This document shows positions 1-8,887 of a DNA stretch of 64,000 nt, in pieces; positions within the stretch are counted from its first letter, which is position 1, and the number at the start of each line of letters is the position of its first letter. The position numbers and the translations under genes were made by a program. Source of the DNA: Mycobacterium sp. 852002-51961_SCH5331710 (GTDB lineage Bacteria; Actinomycetota; Actinomycetes; Mycobacteriales; Mycobacteriaceae); the NCBI RefSeq assembly GCF_001665535.1, contig NZ_LZSQ01000006.1, positions 1 through 64,000 on the forward strand, written 5' to 3'. Below the pieces are notes generated by a model. The model was not told the DNA's origin. It saw nothing but the letters and a program-made list of their open reading frames with translations, and did no database searches.

Positions 1-554
<554 letters not shown>

Positions 555-683
555 CGTCCCAGCGCATCTGATTCAAATCGCCTCTGCGCGAGCTTTGTTG
601 CGCGCGAACAATGCCTGACTCGACGGTTGTCGGCGCGAGGCAATGCTTTGCCCCTTGTCTGCCCGCAGCATGGAAGGTGTTGT

Positions 684-708
684 CGGACCCCCCACGGAAG
701 CGGGTCCG
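684..708 (+). other. Stem-loop between ctaD and the next genes
   Basis: Perfect 7-bp inverted arms, CGGACCC and GGGTCCG, flank an 11-nt loop. The structure lies 130 bases past the ctaD stop and 37 bases before a weak small ORF. No T-run follows, so a classical intrinsic terminator is not supported. It may be a structured leader element or processing site. No known riboswitch class is recognisable to me. Confidence 0.35.
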
Positions 709-744
709 GGCACATACCGACGAGACTGAGCGAGGGCAACAGAC

Positions 745-930
745 ATGACCGCGTCGATCGAAAAAATCGGCGGCACACCGGTGTTCGCGCGATCACCGCA
801 ACGACCACCGACACGGCGTGAGACGCCGGGCAGTTCACCGAAACGTGGCCTGTGGCGTGACGACGACCAGTGGCTCGCCCAGGTGGCCATTCCACGTTGG
901 GAGGCCGAGGGCGGAGCGCTTCTCACCTAG
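745..930 (+). CDS. Possible small protein of 61 residues, weakly supported
   Basis: The interval between ctaD and the next membrane protein (555-992) holds no gene I recognise. This ATG-initiated ORF is the best candidate in it. The product is basic and polar in the first half and contains RGLWRDDDQWLAQVAIPRW in the second. Third-codon GC is about 66 percent, well below that of the flanking genes, and there is only a poor purine-rich stretch (GAGCGAGGG) upstream. It could be a spurious frame or a decaying gene. Confidence 0.28.
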   Translation: MTASIEKIGGTPVFARSPQRPPTRRETPGSSPKRGLWRDDDQWLAQVAIPRWEAEGGALLT

Positions 931-992
931 CGGCGGTTGAACGCGGTGACTTCGCCCGCGGCCCGCCCACCGAGATCGACAGGAGAACAACC

Positions 993-1778
993 GTGACTGG
1001 ACAACCCCGACACTGGACCAGCTGGACGGCCCTGCTGATAGGCATCGGCGCCGTCGTCGCCGCGCTCACCGTGACCTCGACGGCGACGGGTCGCGGGCTC
1101 ACACTCGCATTCGGCGCCTTCATTGTGTTCTTCGCCGCGCTTTCACTCCTCGCGCGGGTTCGCACGCCCGGCAGCTGGGGTCTTGTCGCGATCGGGCTTG
1201 GATTGGCCATGTTGCCGTTCCTCGGGGCGGCCTTCTTCCCGGACCCCGGCGCGGCGTGGACCGGCATCGTCGCGGGCCCGCTGGTGATGACGCTCGGCGC
1301 GATCGGTTGGGTGACCGGGCAGCCGCCGACGGTCACGGGCATCAGCCACTGGGGTCACCGCGACGCGAAGCGCGACAGAACCGCGACCCTGATCAGCGGC
1401 GCGGCTCTGGTCCTCGGGCTCGGCACCGTGCTGCTCGGGTCCTTGGTGGTGCGGGGTTCGGCGGCCGCGGTGGCCAGCACGGTCGGTTTGGGTGTCTTCC
1501 TGACCGTCGTCGCACTGTGGTCGTGGACGGCGGTCGATCCGACCCGTGACTACTTCATGCTCGCCGCGGTTGGCTTCGCCCTGTTCCTCGCTCCGACGGC
1601 CGCCGGGTTCTCGCACGATCCCACCGCGTGGGCAGCCTGGATTCCGGGCGCGGCCGCGACGGCCCTGGGTGTGGTGGGTTATCTGATCGGCGACCAACGC
1701 GACCTCACCAGCGAGTTGCGCGAAAGCGCCGCCGAGCGCTACCACCGGGCGTTCCGCGCGCAGCGATCGCGCGCGTGA
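993..1778 (+). CDS. Integral membrane protein of unknown function, 261 aa
   Basis: The start is the GTG at 993, chosen because AGGAGAA lies directly upstream at normal spacing; a longer frame reaches further left but has no such site. The product is almost entirely hydrophobic, with about eight predicted transmembrane segments beginning at SWTALLIGIGAVVAAL. It has a short basic C-terminus rich in Arg. No catalytic motif is visible and I do not recognise the family. It is convergent with the TRIC-type gene, whose stop lies five bases beyond. Confidence 0.8.
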   Translation: MTGQPRHWTSWTALLIGIGAVVAALTVTSTATGRGLTLAFGAFIVFFAALSLLARVRTPGSWGLVAIGLGLAMLPFLGAAFFPDPGAAWTGIVAGPLVMTLGAIGWVTGQPPTVTGISHWGHRDAKRDRTATLISGAALVLGLGTVLLGSLVVRGSAAAVASTVGLGVFLTVVALWSWTAVDPTRDYFMLAAVGFALFLAPTAAGFSHDPTAWAAWIPGAAATALGVVGYLIGDQRDLTSELRESAAERYHRAFRAQRSRA

Positions 1779-1783
1779 CGCCT

Positions 1784-2413
1784 CTAGTCCGGTCCGTCCG
1801 GCACACGAGGGGCGTGGAGATCGAAGCGAACGCCGATCAGGCGGATCGTGAGGCAGACCAGCGCGCCGAACACTGCGGCCAGCGTGCCGTGGTAGCCGAT
1901 CGCGTCGGCGGCACCCACACAGGTCGCGCCGATCAGGGCGGGGATCGCGTACAGCTCGCTGCGCAGCACCGTCGGGATCCGGCCGATCAAAACGTCGCGG
2001 ATCGTGCCGCCGCCGACGGCGGTGACGGTGCCGACGATCACCGCCTGCACGATGCCGAAGCCGAGATCGAGCGCCTTGTACGCGCCCAGCACCGCGAACA
2101 CGCTCAACCCCACAGCGTCGAGAACGGTGATGGCGGCGGCGATCCGGTCGAGACGGCGGGTCAGGATGAACGCGATCAGGCCGCCCGACGCCGCGACGGC
2201 CAGATACCGCCAGTCGACGAAGGTGGCCGGCGGCAGCGAGTCGAGCAAGACGTCGCGGATCGTGCCGCCGCCCAGTCCAGTGAACATGCCGAGCGTGATG
2301 ACACCGAAGATGTCGAGGCGTTCGGCGCGCACCGCGGTCAGGGCCCCGTTGAGCGCGAACGCGAAAGTGCCGAGCAGGTCGAGCACCAACCACAGCGGCG
2401 ACGGACCCAGCAT
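1784..2413 (-). CDS. TRIC/UPF0126-type small-solute channel or transporter, 209 aa
   Basis: This membrane protein belongs to the duplicated three-helix family that includes bacterial TRIC cation channels and YadS/YicG-like glycine transporters. The duplication shows directly: GGGTIRDVLL in the first half is mirrored by GGGTIRDVLI in the second. About seven hydrophobic segments are present. The ATG at 2413 (MLGPSPLW) is preferred over an upstream GTG, because the extra 30 residues are polar and overlap the neighbouring epimerase 3' end. Substrate cannot be assigned from sequence. Confidence 0.85.
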   Translation of the reverse strand: MLGPSPLWLVLDLLGTFAFALNGALTAVRAERLDIFGVITLGMFTGLGGGTIRDVLLDSLPPATFVDWRYLAVAASGGLIAFILTRRLDRIAAAITVLDAVGLSVFAVLGAYKALDLGFGIVQAVIVGTVTAVGGGTIRDVLIGRIPTVLRSELYAIPALIGATCVGAADAIGYHGTLAAVFGALVCLTIRLIGVRFDLHAPRVPDGPD

Positions 2414-2442
2414 GACCGAAAGGTATACCCGGCCGTCGGTGG

Positions 2443-3429
2443 TTACGGGACCGACTGCTGCGGTTCGAACGACGCGATGATCGCGTCGACCGGGGAGCGC
2501 CACGTGATGCCGAGGTCCCCGGTGGTCGCGGAGTCGTCGGTCGGCGTCGCAGCGGTCAGCAGCAGCGCGGCCTCGTACGTCAGGCCGTCACCCAGGTCGA
2601 CGACGCCGGACAGTGCCTCCCCAACGATGCTGATACCGCGAAACATGCCCTGGCTGACGGGGATCCGCCGGAATCGACGGTTCGCGCCCCGCTCGAGCGC
2701 CGAAATCATCTCCTCGAACGTGAGCAGCTCGCCCCCGCACACGTAGCGGCGCGGCCCGCGGCCGGCAGTGAACAGCGCCGCGTGCACGTCGGCGACATCG
2801 CGGACGTCGATCATCTGCATGCCGCCGCGCAGCCGCGGCGCGACGGCCCACCGCACCATCGGCGCCCATCCGCGTTCGGTGACGCCCGCCGCGGTGTGGA
2901 AGGCCGGACCCACCACACTCGACGGGTAGGTGATGACCACCGGCGCGCCCTGGTCCTGCAACCGCCGCGCCACCCGGTCGGCGTAGGCCTTGGTCTGCGC
3001 GTACGGACTGCGCCCCGGCGCGGTCGGCGTATCGGGACCGATCACGCCGTTCGGCGGCGGGAACAGCGCGCTGTAGCTGCTGACCAGCACGACCGGGTCC
3101 AGTCCACCGGCGACTGCGCGGGTCAGCACCGTCTCGGTGGCGTGGGCGTTCACCTCCCACATCAGCTTGCTGCGCCGCTTGTCCGTGCCGACCACACCGG
3201 CTCCGTGCAGCACCCCGTCGCAGCCGTCGAGCAGCGCGTCCACCGTGGAGGTTTGCCGGATGTCGCCGCTGATCGTTTCGATCTCACCGATCTCGGCGAG
3301 GCGGGCGAGAACCGGGGCGCCCTCCGCGTCCGGTGCGACGAGCAGACGCACGCGGTGGCCGGCTTCGAGCAGGGCGCGCACGCAGTGGGCGCCGACGTAA
3401 CCGGTGCCTCCGGTGACCGCGATCAGCAT
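2443..3429 (-). CDS. NAD-dependent epimerase/dehydratase, extended SDR, 328 aa
   Basis: An extended short-chain dehydrogenase with the N-terminal nucleotide-binding motif TGGTGYVGAHC (residues 6-16). Its active-site YxxxK lies in SPYAQTKAY at about residue 140-148, preceded by SSYSALF. A GAGGAG ribosome binding site precedes the ATG. It is the last gene of a leftward run that begins with the XdhC-like gene near 10.0 kb, 41 bases behind the hydroxyisobutyrate-dehydrogenase-like gene. The context suggests modification of a hydroxy- or keto-acid or sugar derivative. Substrate is unknown. Confidence 0.88.
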   Translation of the reverse strand: MLIAVTGGTGYVGAHCVRALLEAGHRVRLLVAPDAEGAPVLARLAEIGEIETISGDIRQTSTVDALLDGCDGVLHGAGVVGTDKRRSKLMWEVNAHATETVLTRAVAGGLDPVVLVSSYSALFPPPNGVIGPDTPTAPGRSPYAQTKAYADRVARRLQDQGAPVVITYPSSVVGPAFHTAAGVTERGWAPMVRWAVAPRLRGGMQMIDVRDVADVHAALFTAGRGPRRYVCGGELLTFEEMISALERGANRRFRRIPVSQGMFRGISIVGEALSGVVDLGDGLTYEAALLLTAATPTDDSATTGDLGITWRSPVDAIIASFEPQQSVP

Positions 3430-3470
3430 GGTGCTCCTCGGATTTCGAAGAAGCGCCGATCGTATCGCCC

Positions 3471-4358
3471 TCAGCGCGTGGGCTCGGCGCCGGACTCCCA
3501 GTCCGCGACGGTGCTCAGCGCGGACCAGTCGAGGTCGCCGCCGCCCCGGGCGATCAGCGTCAGGAACTTGTCGCGCACCAAACTGGCGATCGGCAACGGA
3601 ACACGCAGCTCTTCGCCCGCCGCCAGCGCCAGCCGGACATCCTTGAGCCCGAGTGTGGCGGCGAAGCCGGCGGGTTCGAACTCGCCTCGCGCCATCAGCC
3701 CGCCGTAGGTCCGGTACACCGGTGCGTCGAACAGCGTCGACGTCAGGATCTCCAGATAGTCCGGTTTGGTCACCCCACCCTTGACGACCAGGGCCATGGC
3801 TTCGCTGAGCGCCTCGATGACCGATGCGATCAGGAAGTTGCCGCTGAGTTTGATCAGCGTCGCGGCCCTCGGGGTCTCGGACACGACGAACGTGCGCTGT
3901 CCGATCGCGTCGAACACCGGTCCGGCGTCCGTCACGGCCGTCGCGTCACCTGCTGCGATCACGAACAGTTTCGCCGCGGCCGCCGCCTCCGGCCGACCGA
4001 AAACAGGTGCCGATACGAAACGCTGGCCGGCGGCGGCGTGCGCGTCGGCCAGCCGGTCGGTGAGTGCGGCGCTGATCGTGCTGCACGAGATGTGGGTGGC
4101 GCCGGGTGACAGCGCGGACACGATGCCGTCGTCGGACAACGAAACCGCCTCGACCGCACCGTCGTCGGCCAGCATCGTGACCACGCACTCGCCGCGACAC
4201 GCGTCGGCCACGGAGGCCGCGGGGGTGGCGCCCAGTTCGGCGAGTGCCGAGACCTTGTCCGCTGAGCGGTTGTAGACCGTCACCCGATGCCGCGCCCCGA
4301 GGAGGTTGGCCGCCATCGGAGCGCCCATGTTGCCCAGACCGATGAACCCGATATCCAT
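3471..4358 (-). CDS. 3-hydroxyisobutyrate dehydrogenase-family oxidoreductase, 295 aa
   Basis: A beta-hydroxyacid dehydrogenase with the Rossmann signature IGFIGLGNMGAPMAANLLG at the N-terminus, substrate-binding stretch SAPVFGRPEAA, and the catalytic lysine in ATLIKLSGNF at about residue 171. The ATG at 4358 is preferred; a GTG three codons upstream is possible. It sits 39 bases behind the small iron-sulphur subunit of the molybdenum hydroxylase and before the epimerase, so it is probably co-transcribed. Two more members of this family occur in the window, at 14.8 and 38.2 kb. Confidence 0.9.
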   Translation of the reverse strand: MDIGFIGLGNMGAPMAANLLGARHRVTVYNRSADKVSALAELGATPAASVADACRGECVVTMLADDGAVEAVSLSDDGIVSALSPGATHISCSTISAALTDRLADAHAAAGQRFVSAPVFGRPEAAAAAKLFVIAAGDATAVTDAGPVFDAIGQRTFVVSETPRAATLIKLSGNFLIASVIEALSEAMALVVKGGVTKPDYLEILTSTLFDAPVYRTYGGLMARGEFEPAGFAATLGLKDVRLALAAGEELRVPLPIASLVRDKFLTLIARGGGDLDWSALSTVADWESGAEPTR

Positions 4359-4397
4359 GGCGTCCACGATGCCGGGTTGTGGTCGGCGCGGCAGGAC

Positions 4398-4868
4398 TTA
4401 GGTCATCTCGGCCGCGCGATGCACGGCGTTGACGATCCCCTGATAGCCGGTGCACCGGCAGAAGTTGCCCGACAAGCCCTCACGGATCTCCTCGTCGGTC
4501 GGCTTGGGGTTGTCGCGAAGCAGTGCGGTTATCGAGGTGACGAACCCCGGCGTGCAGAAGCCGCACTGCAGGCCATGGCATTCGCGCAGCGCGGCCTGCA
4601 CGGGCGACAGTTCGCCGTCCGCACCGCCGATTCCCTCGACGGTGGTGACCTCCATACCCTCGGCCTGAACGGCGAAGATCAGGCACGCGCGCACCGCGTC
4701 GCCGTTGAGCAGCACGGTGCATGCGCCGCAGGCGCCGTGCTCACAACCGAGGTGCGTTCCCGTCAGGCCACACTTCTCCCGCAGGAAGTCCGCGAGCGTG
4801 ATGCGCGGCTCCACGGTCGCGGAGAACGTGCGCCCGTTGACCGTCATCTCGACCGGCAGTTCATGCAT
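4398..4868 (-). CDS. CoxS-like [2Fe-2S] small subunit of a molybdenum hydroxylase, 156 aa
   Basis: This is the electron-transfer subunit of a xanthine-oxidase-family enzyme. It contains the plant-type [2Fe-2S] ligands C42, C47, C50 and C62 and the second, alpha-helical cluster ligands C102, C105, C137 and C139 (GNFCRCTGYQ). The ATG at 4868 follows CGGAGGCAATCG and overlaps the end of the FAD subunit gene by eight bases, the usual translational coupling in these operons. Length is normal for CoxS/CutS. All cluster ligands are intact. Confidence 0.95.
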   Translation of the reverse strand: MHELPVEMTVNGRTFSATVEPRITLADFLREKCGLTGTHLGCEHGACGACTVLLNGDAVRACLIFAVQAEGMEVTTVEGIGGADGELSPVQAALRECHGLQCGFCTPGFVTSITALLRDNPKPTDEEIREGLSGNFCRCTGYQGIVNAVHRAAEMT

Positions 4869-5736
4869 CGATTGCCTCCGTTGTGGCGCGGGACCAGGCG
4901 CGGGCGACCATCGTCGCGCCGACCTTGGCCCGGTAGGTGGCCGACCCCTGCAGGTCGGACGGGATGTCCTCGAGGCCGGCCAGCGCGAGCCTGCCGACCT
5001 CTTCGGCGCTGACCTCACCGATCGGGTGACCGGTCACGGCCTCCTCGGCGGCGCTGCCGCGCAGCGGCGTCGACCCCAGCCCCAACAAGCCTATGCCGCA
5101 ACGGGTTACCCGGTCATCGCGGTCGAGTTCGACCGCTACCGCAGCACCCGCGATCGCGAAGTCGCCGTGACGGCGGGCGAATTCCTCCAGCGCGAAACCG
5201 GATCGCCCACCCCACACGGGGAACTGCACCGCGGTCAGCATCTCCCCGGGTTCCAGTGAGGTCTCCCAGAGGCCGGTGAAGAAGTCCTTCGCCGCGATCT
5301 GCCGAGACCCCGTCGAGGACACCGCATCCATCTGCGCGTCGAGCGCCAACGCCACCGCCGCGTACTCCGCCGCGGGGTCTGCGTGTGCGATGGCGCCGCC
5401 CAGCGTGCCCCTGGTCCGGATCTGGAAGTGCCCGATGTGCGGGGTCGCCAGCGTCAGCAGCGGAACCGATTCTGCCACTTCGTCATCCATACCGACGAAC
5501 GAGTGCGGGGTACCCGCCGCGACGCGCACCGCGCCGTCCACCAGGTCGATGCTGCGAAGCTCTTCGATGCGGGAGATGTCGATGAGGTTGTCGAAGTGCG
5601 TCAACCGCATCGCCAACATGGGCACCAGACTCTGTCCGCCCGCAAGGATTTTCGCATCCTCGCCGAACTCGGCGAGCATGTCGACGGCCTCCTTGACCGA
5701 GTCTGGACGGTGGTAGGTGAACGGAGCGGCCTTCAT
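4861..5736 (-). CDS. CoxM-like FAD-binding medium subunit, 291 aa
   Basis: The flavoprotein subunit of the molybdenum hydroxylase. It carries the two family FAD motifs: AGGQSLVPMLAMRL at residues 32-45 and TLGGAIAHADPAAE at 111-124. It passes electrons from the iron-sulphur subunit to the quinone or other acceptor. Length and motif spacing are normal. The start overlaps the coxG-like stop by four bases (ATGA) and the end overlaps the coxS-like start by eight. Confidence 0.95.
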   Translation of the reverse strand: MKAAPFTYHRPDSVKEAVDMLAEFGEDAKILAGGQSLVPMLAMRLTHFDNLIDISRIEELRSIDLVDGAVRVAAGTPHSFVGMDDEVAESVPLLTLATPHIGHFQIRTRGTLGGAIAHADPAAEYAAVALALDAQMDAVSSTGSRQIAAKDFFTGLWETSLEPGEMLTAVQFPVWGGRSGFALEEFARRHGDFAIAGAAVAVELDRDDRVTRCGIGLLGLGSTPLRGSAAEEAVTGHPIGEVSAEEVGRLALAGLEDIPSDLQGSATYRAKVGATMVARAWSRATTEAIDA

Positions 5737-6464
5737 GACCGCAGTCGCTCGGTCGGCGAGCTGAGCAGCCGGGCCAATGCGGCCTGCAGGTCGTCGGCCA
5801 ACACCGCGGTCGGCGCCTTGCGGCGTCGCCGGCCGATGAGGAAGCCGACCGTCAAGCCGCCGGCGACCGCGGCCACGACCGGTGCGACCCGCTTGGCCAG
5901 CGGCAGCGCAACGACTTTCAGCATGTCGATGGAATCACCGGCGTCGGCCTGGGCCGTCGCTGCGGCCGCTTCCGCCGTCGGGGCGGTGGTCGGCGCCCAG
6001 GCTCCATTCGGCGCCCTGTCGCCGAGGACGCTGGCCTCCAGCGACTTGGCGAACTGTCCGATCAAGTTGGATGCCACGTCGGCGAGCACGCCGCGCCCGA
6101 ACTGGGCGGCCTTGCCGGAGATCGTCAGGTCGGTGTTGATGTAGACGACGGTGCCCGCGGCGCCCTCGTCCTTGAGCTGCGCGGTGACGATGGCGGCGGC
6201 GTTGCCGCTACCGCGGGTCTCCTTGCCCTCGGCCTTGAGCACGACGCGCTGGGCGGCGGCGTCCTTCTCCTGGAACGAGGCAACACCCTTGTAGGACACC
6301 GTGATCGGGCCGACCTTGACCTTCACCGCACCGGTGAAGTCATCGCCGTCCACCGACAGCAGCGTGGCCCCGGGCAGGCACGGGGCGACACGCTCGACGT
6401 CGGTCAGCACCTCCCACGTCTTGTCGGCAGGCACCGCGACGCGAAACTCGTTGTTCAGTTCCAC
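5733..6464 (-). CDS. CoxG-like SRPBCC protein with C-terminal membrane anchor, 243 aa
   Basis: A START/SRPBCC-fold protein of the carbon monoxide dehydrogenase subunit G family. CoxG is reported to recruit the hydroxylase to the membrane or to deliver respiratory quinone. The first 150 residues match the family (NNEFRVAVPADKTWEVLTD, CLPGATLLSVDG). An Ala-rich linker leads to a single hydrophobic segment at about 200-220 (VAAVAGGLTVGFLIG) followed by RRRR, consistent with a C-terminal anchor. It lies between the large and medium subunit genes, seven bases after the large-subunit stop. Confidence 0.92.
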   Translation of the reverse strand: MELNNEFRVAVPADKTWEVLTDVERVAPCLPGATLLSVDGDDFTGAVKVKVGPITVSYKGVASFQEKDAAAQRVVLKAEGKETRGSGNAAAIVTAQLKDEGAAGTVVYINTDLTISGKAAQFGRGVLADVASNLIGQFAKSLEASVLGDRAPNGAWAPTTAPTAEAAAATAQADAGDSIDMLKVVALPLAKRVAPVVAAVAGGLTVGFLIGRRRRKAPTAVLADDLQAALARLLSSPTERLRS

Positions 6465-6471
6465 TTGATCC

Positions 6472-8814
6472 TCACTTCTGGGCTTTCTCGATCGCCTCGA
6501 CGATCGCGGCGGGGCTGGCGGGCAGGCGGGTCAGGGTGACGCCGAGCGGCGCCAGGGCGTCGTTGATCGCGTTGATCACGGCGGGCGTCGACCCGATGGC
6601 GCCGCCCTCGCCGACGCCTTTGTATCCGCCGACACCGGGTCCGGGGATCTCGACGTGGCCGTATTCGATCGCGGGCACCTCGGTGGCCGTCGGCAGCAGG
6701 TAGTCGACGAATGTGCTCGACAACGGGTTGCCGTCGTCGTCGTAGGCCATGTCCTCCAATAGAGCACCCCCGATGCCCTGCACGGTCCCGCCGGCGATCT
6801 GCCCCTCCACCACGTTGGGGTTGATCATCGGGCCGACGTCCTCGCTGACGATGTAGCGGGTGAGGGTGACTCGCCCGGTCTCGATGTCGACCTCGCATGT
6901 GCAGGCGTGTGTGGCGTTCGCCCAGTGGATCGGTGCCTGCGATGTGAAACGCGCGGTCGCCTCGAGGGAGGCCGACACCCCCGGCGGCAATTGCCCGGGC
7001 TCGTAGTACGCGCGGTATGCCAGGTCGGCGAAAGTGACGCTCTTATCCGGGTTTTCGCGCACGACGGCCCGAGATCCGGCCAGCTCGATCTCGGACTCCT
7101 CGACCTCGAGGCGCGGCGCCGCCATGGCGATGATCTGCTTGCGCAGCATTGCGCCGGCTTCTGCCACCGCACCGGCGGTCATCGGGCCGCTGCGGCTGCC
7201 CTGCGTGCCCGCGCCGTACGGCGTGACCGCGGTGTCGCCCTGGATCGTCGACACATCGGCGATGTCGGCGCCCAACGCGTCCGCGGTCAACTGCACGACC
7301 GTGGTCTCGATGCTGTTGCCCGTCGAGCCGCCGTTGACGTAGACGTTGATCTTGCCCGTCGGCTCCATGCGGATGGTCGCACCCTCGGACGCGAGGTGGC
7401 CCGTCGCGGCTCCGGTCGGCTCGATGTACGCCGAGAATCCGAGCCCGAGGTAGCGACCGTCGGCGAGCGCCTCGGCCTGCTCCTTGCGGAAGCCTTCGTG
7501 GTCGAGGATTTTCACGGCCTGCTCGAACGTGTCGGCGGGAGCGACGTGGTCGTAGGGCATGCCGTTGGGGTTGAAGTACGGCATTTCGTCGCCGCGCAGG
7601 ATGTTGCGCCGGCGCAGTTCGACCGGATCCATGCCGATCTTGCGCGCGGCGATGTCGAAAAGCACTTCGCGGGCCAACGTTTCGTACTGCCAGGGTCCGC
7701 GGTAGGCGGCCAGCCCCGCGGTGTTGGAGAACACCGTCTTGTAGTTGAAGCTGGCCTTGGGCACCCGGTACGGACCGGGGAAGAACATGCCGACCGCGGC
7801 GGTGGTCAACACCGGGTACGGCGTGGGATAGGCGCCGACGTCGTAGGCGAAGTCGATGTCGACGGCGAGGATGGTGCCCTCCTCGTCAAGGGCCACCCGG
7901 GCGGTGCCGTCGACGTGGCGGGCCTGACCCGCCGACATCAGGTTCTCGCGGCGGTCCTCGATCCACTTCAAAGCCGCGGGTAGCTTGCGCGCGGCGAGCA
8001 TGATGCACATGTCCTCGCGCATCGGCACGACTTTCTGTCCGAAGCCGCCGCCGGTGTCGCGCATGATGACGCGCACGTTGTGCGCCGGGATGCCGAGCAG
8101 GCGGGCGCAGAACGCGCGCAACTCATGCGGCGTCTGCGTGGACGCCCACAGCGTCAGTTCGCCGGTCGAGGGCGTCCATTCCACGACCATGCCGCGGCAT
8201 TCGATCGGCACCGGCGCGTAGATCTGCTGATAGATGTTCGCCGATGCGACACAGGCCGCGTTGGCGAAGGTCTCCTCGTCCGGCGGTGCGCCGCCCATGC
8301 CGCCGGCGACGTTGTCCGGATAGGCCTCATGCACGACCGGCACGCCGGCCTCGGCGCCGCCGATCGCCTTGGTGAAATCGGCGACCGCCGGCAGCGGTTC
8401 ATAGTCGACGTCGACGGCATCGACGGCGTCCTCGGCCAGGTAGCGGCTGTCGGCGACGACGAGCGCGACTGGATCGCCGACGAACTTGACCTCACCCTCG
8501 GCCAGCGGCGGCCGCGGAGTGTCCGGGATGTCCTTGCCGGCAACCGCGTGCCACGCCTCTTTGACGTCAGGGTTGAGGTCGTCGGCGGTGAACACCGCGT
8601 GGACGCCGGGCATGGCCAGCGTCGCCGACGCATCGATGCCCTTGATCCTGGCCCTCGCGAACGGGCTGCGCACGAAGCAGGCGTGCAGCATGCCTGGACG
8701 TACGACGTCGTCGACGAACGTGCCGCGACCGGTGAGAAGCCGGTTGTCCTCGACGCGCGCGACCCGGGTTCCTGCATAACGGGTCGCGACCTTCTCCGCT
8801 GAAGCAGAAGTCAC
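6472..8814 (-). CDS. CoxL-like molybdopterin-binding large subunit, 780 aa
   Basis: The catalytic subunit of a xanthine-oxidase-family molybdenum hydroxylase. It has the cofactor motif GGGFGQK at residues 255-261 and the catalytic glutamate in KGVGEGGAIG near residue 737. The active-site loop reads AYRGPWQ at residues 370-376. Genuine form I CO dehydrogenase has AYRCSFR with a copper-binding cysteine, and form II has AYRGAGR; neither is present. I therefore infer oxidation of an aldehyde, heterocycle or other small substrate rather than CO. Length is normal. Confidence 0.92.
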   Translation of the reverse strand: MTSASAEKVATRYAGTRVARVEDNRLLTGRGTFVDDVVRPGMLHACFVRSPFARARIKGIDASATLAMPGVHAVFTADDLNPDVKEAWHAVAGKDIPDTPRPPLAEGEVKFVGDPVALVVADSRYLAEDAVDAVDVDYEPLPAVADFTKAIGGAEAGVPVVHEAYPDNVAGGMGGAPPDEETFANAACVASANIYQQIYAPVPIECRGMVVEWTPSTGELTLWASTQTPHELRAFCARLLGIPAHNVRVIMRDTGGGFGQKVVPMREDMCIMLAARKLPAALKWIEDRRENLMSAGQARHVDGTARVALDEEGTILAVDIDFAYDVGAYPTPYPVLTTAAVGMFFPGPYRVPKASFNYKTVFSNTAGLAAYRGPWQYETLAREVLFDIAARKIGMDPVELRRRNILRGDEMPYFNPNGMPYDHVAPADTFEQAVKILDHEGFRKEQAEALADGRYLGLGFSAYIEPTGAATGHLASEGATIRMEPTGKINVYVNGGSTGNSIETTVVQLTADALGADIADVSTIQGDTAVTPYGAGTQGSRSGPMTAGAVAEAGAMLRKQIIAMAAPRLEVEESEIELAGSRAVVRENPDKSVTFADLAYRAYYEPGQLPPGVSASLEATARFTSQAPIHWANATHACTCEVDIETGRVTLTRYIVSEDVGPMINPNVVEGQIAGGTVQGIGGALLEDMAYDDDGNPLSSTFVDYLLPTATEVPAIEYGHVEIPGPGVGGYKGVGEGGAIGSTPAVINAINDALAPLGVTLTRLPASPAAIVEAIEKAQK

Positions 8815-8887
8815 GGTTCACCCTTCTCTTCGCCGTGTAAAGAGTGACGTTATCGCATTCGAGAACGACATTTCCATATGCGCTGTC

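Noticed and set aside
590..608. Terminator after ctaD (TTGTT/AACAA around a GC loop)
   Set aside because: Only five paired bases and no T-run follow; too weak to annotate.
870..992. N-terminal extension of the membrane protein at 993
   Set aside because: The extra residues are polar and overlap the weak small ORF, while a good ribosome binding site marks the GTG at 993.
6472..8814. Assignment as true aerobic CO dehydrogenase
   Set aside because: The active-site loop lacks the AYRCSFR or AYRGAGR signature and coxD/coxE are absent.
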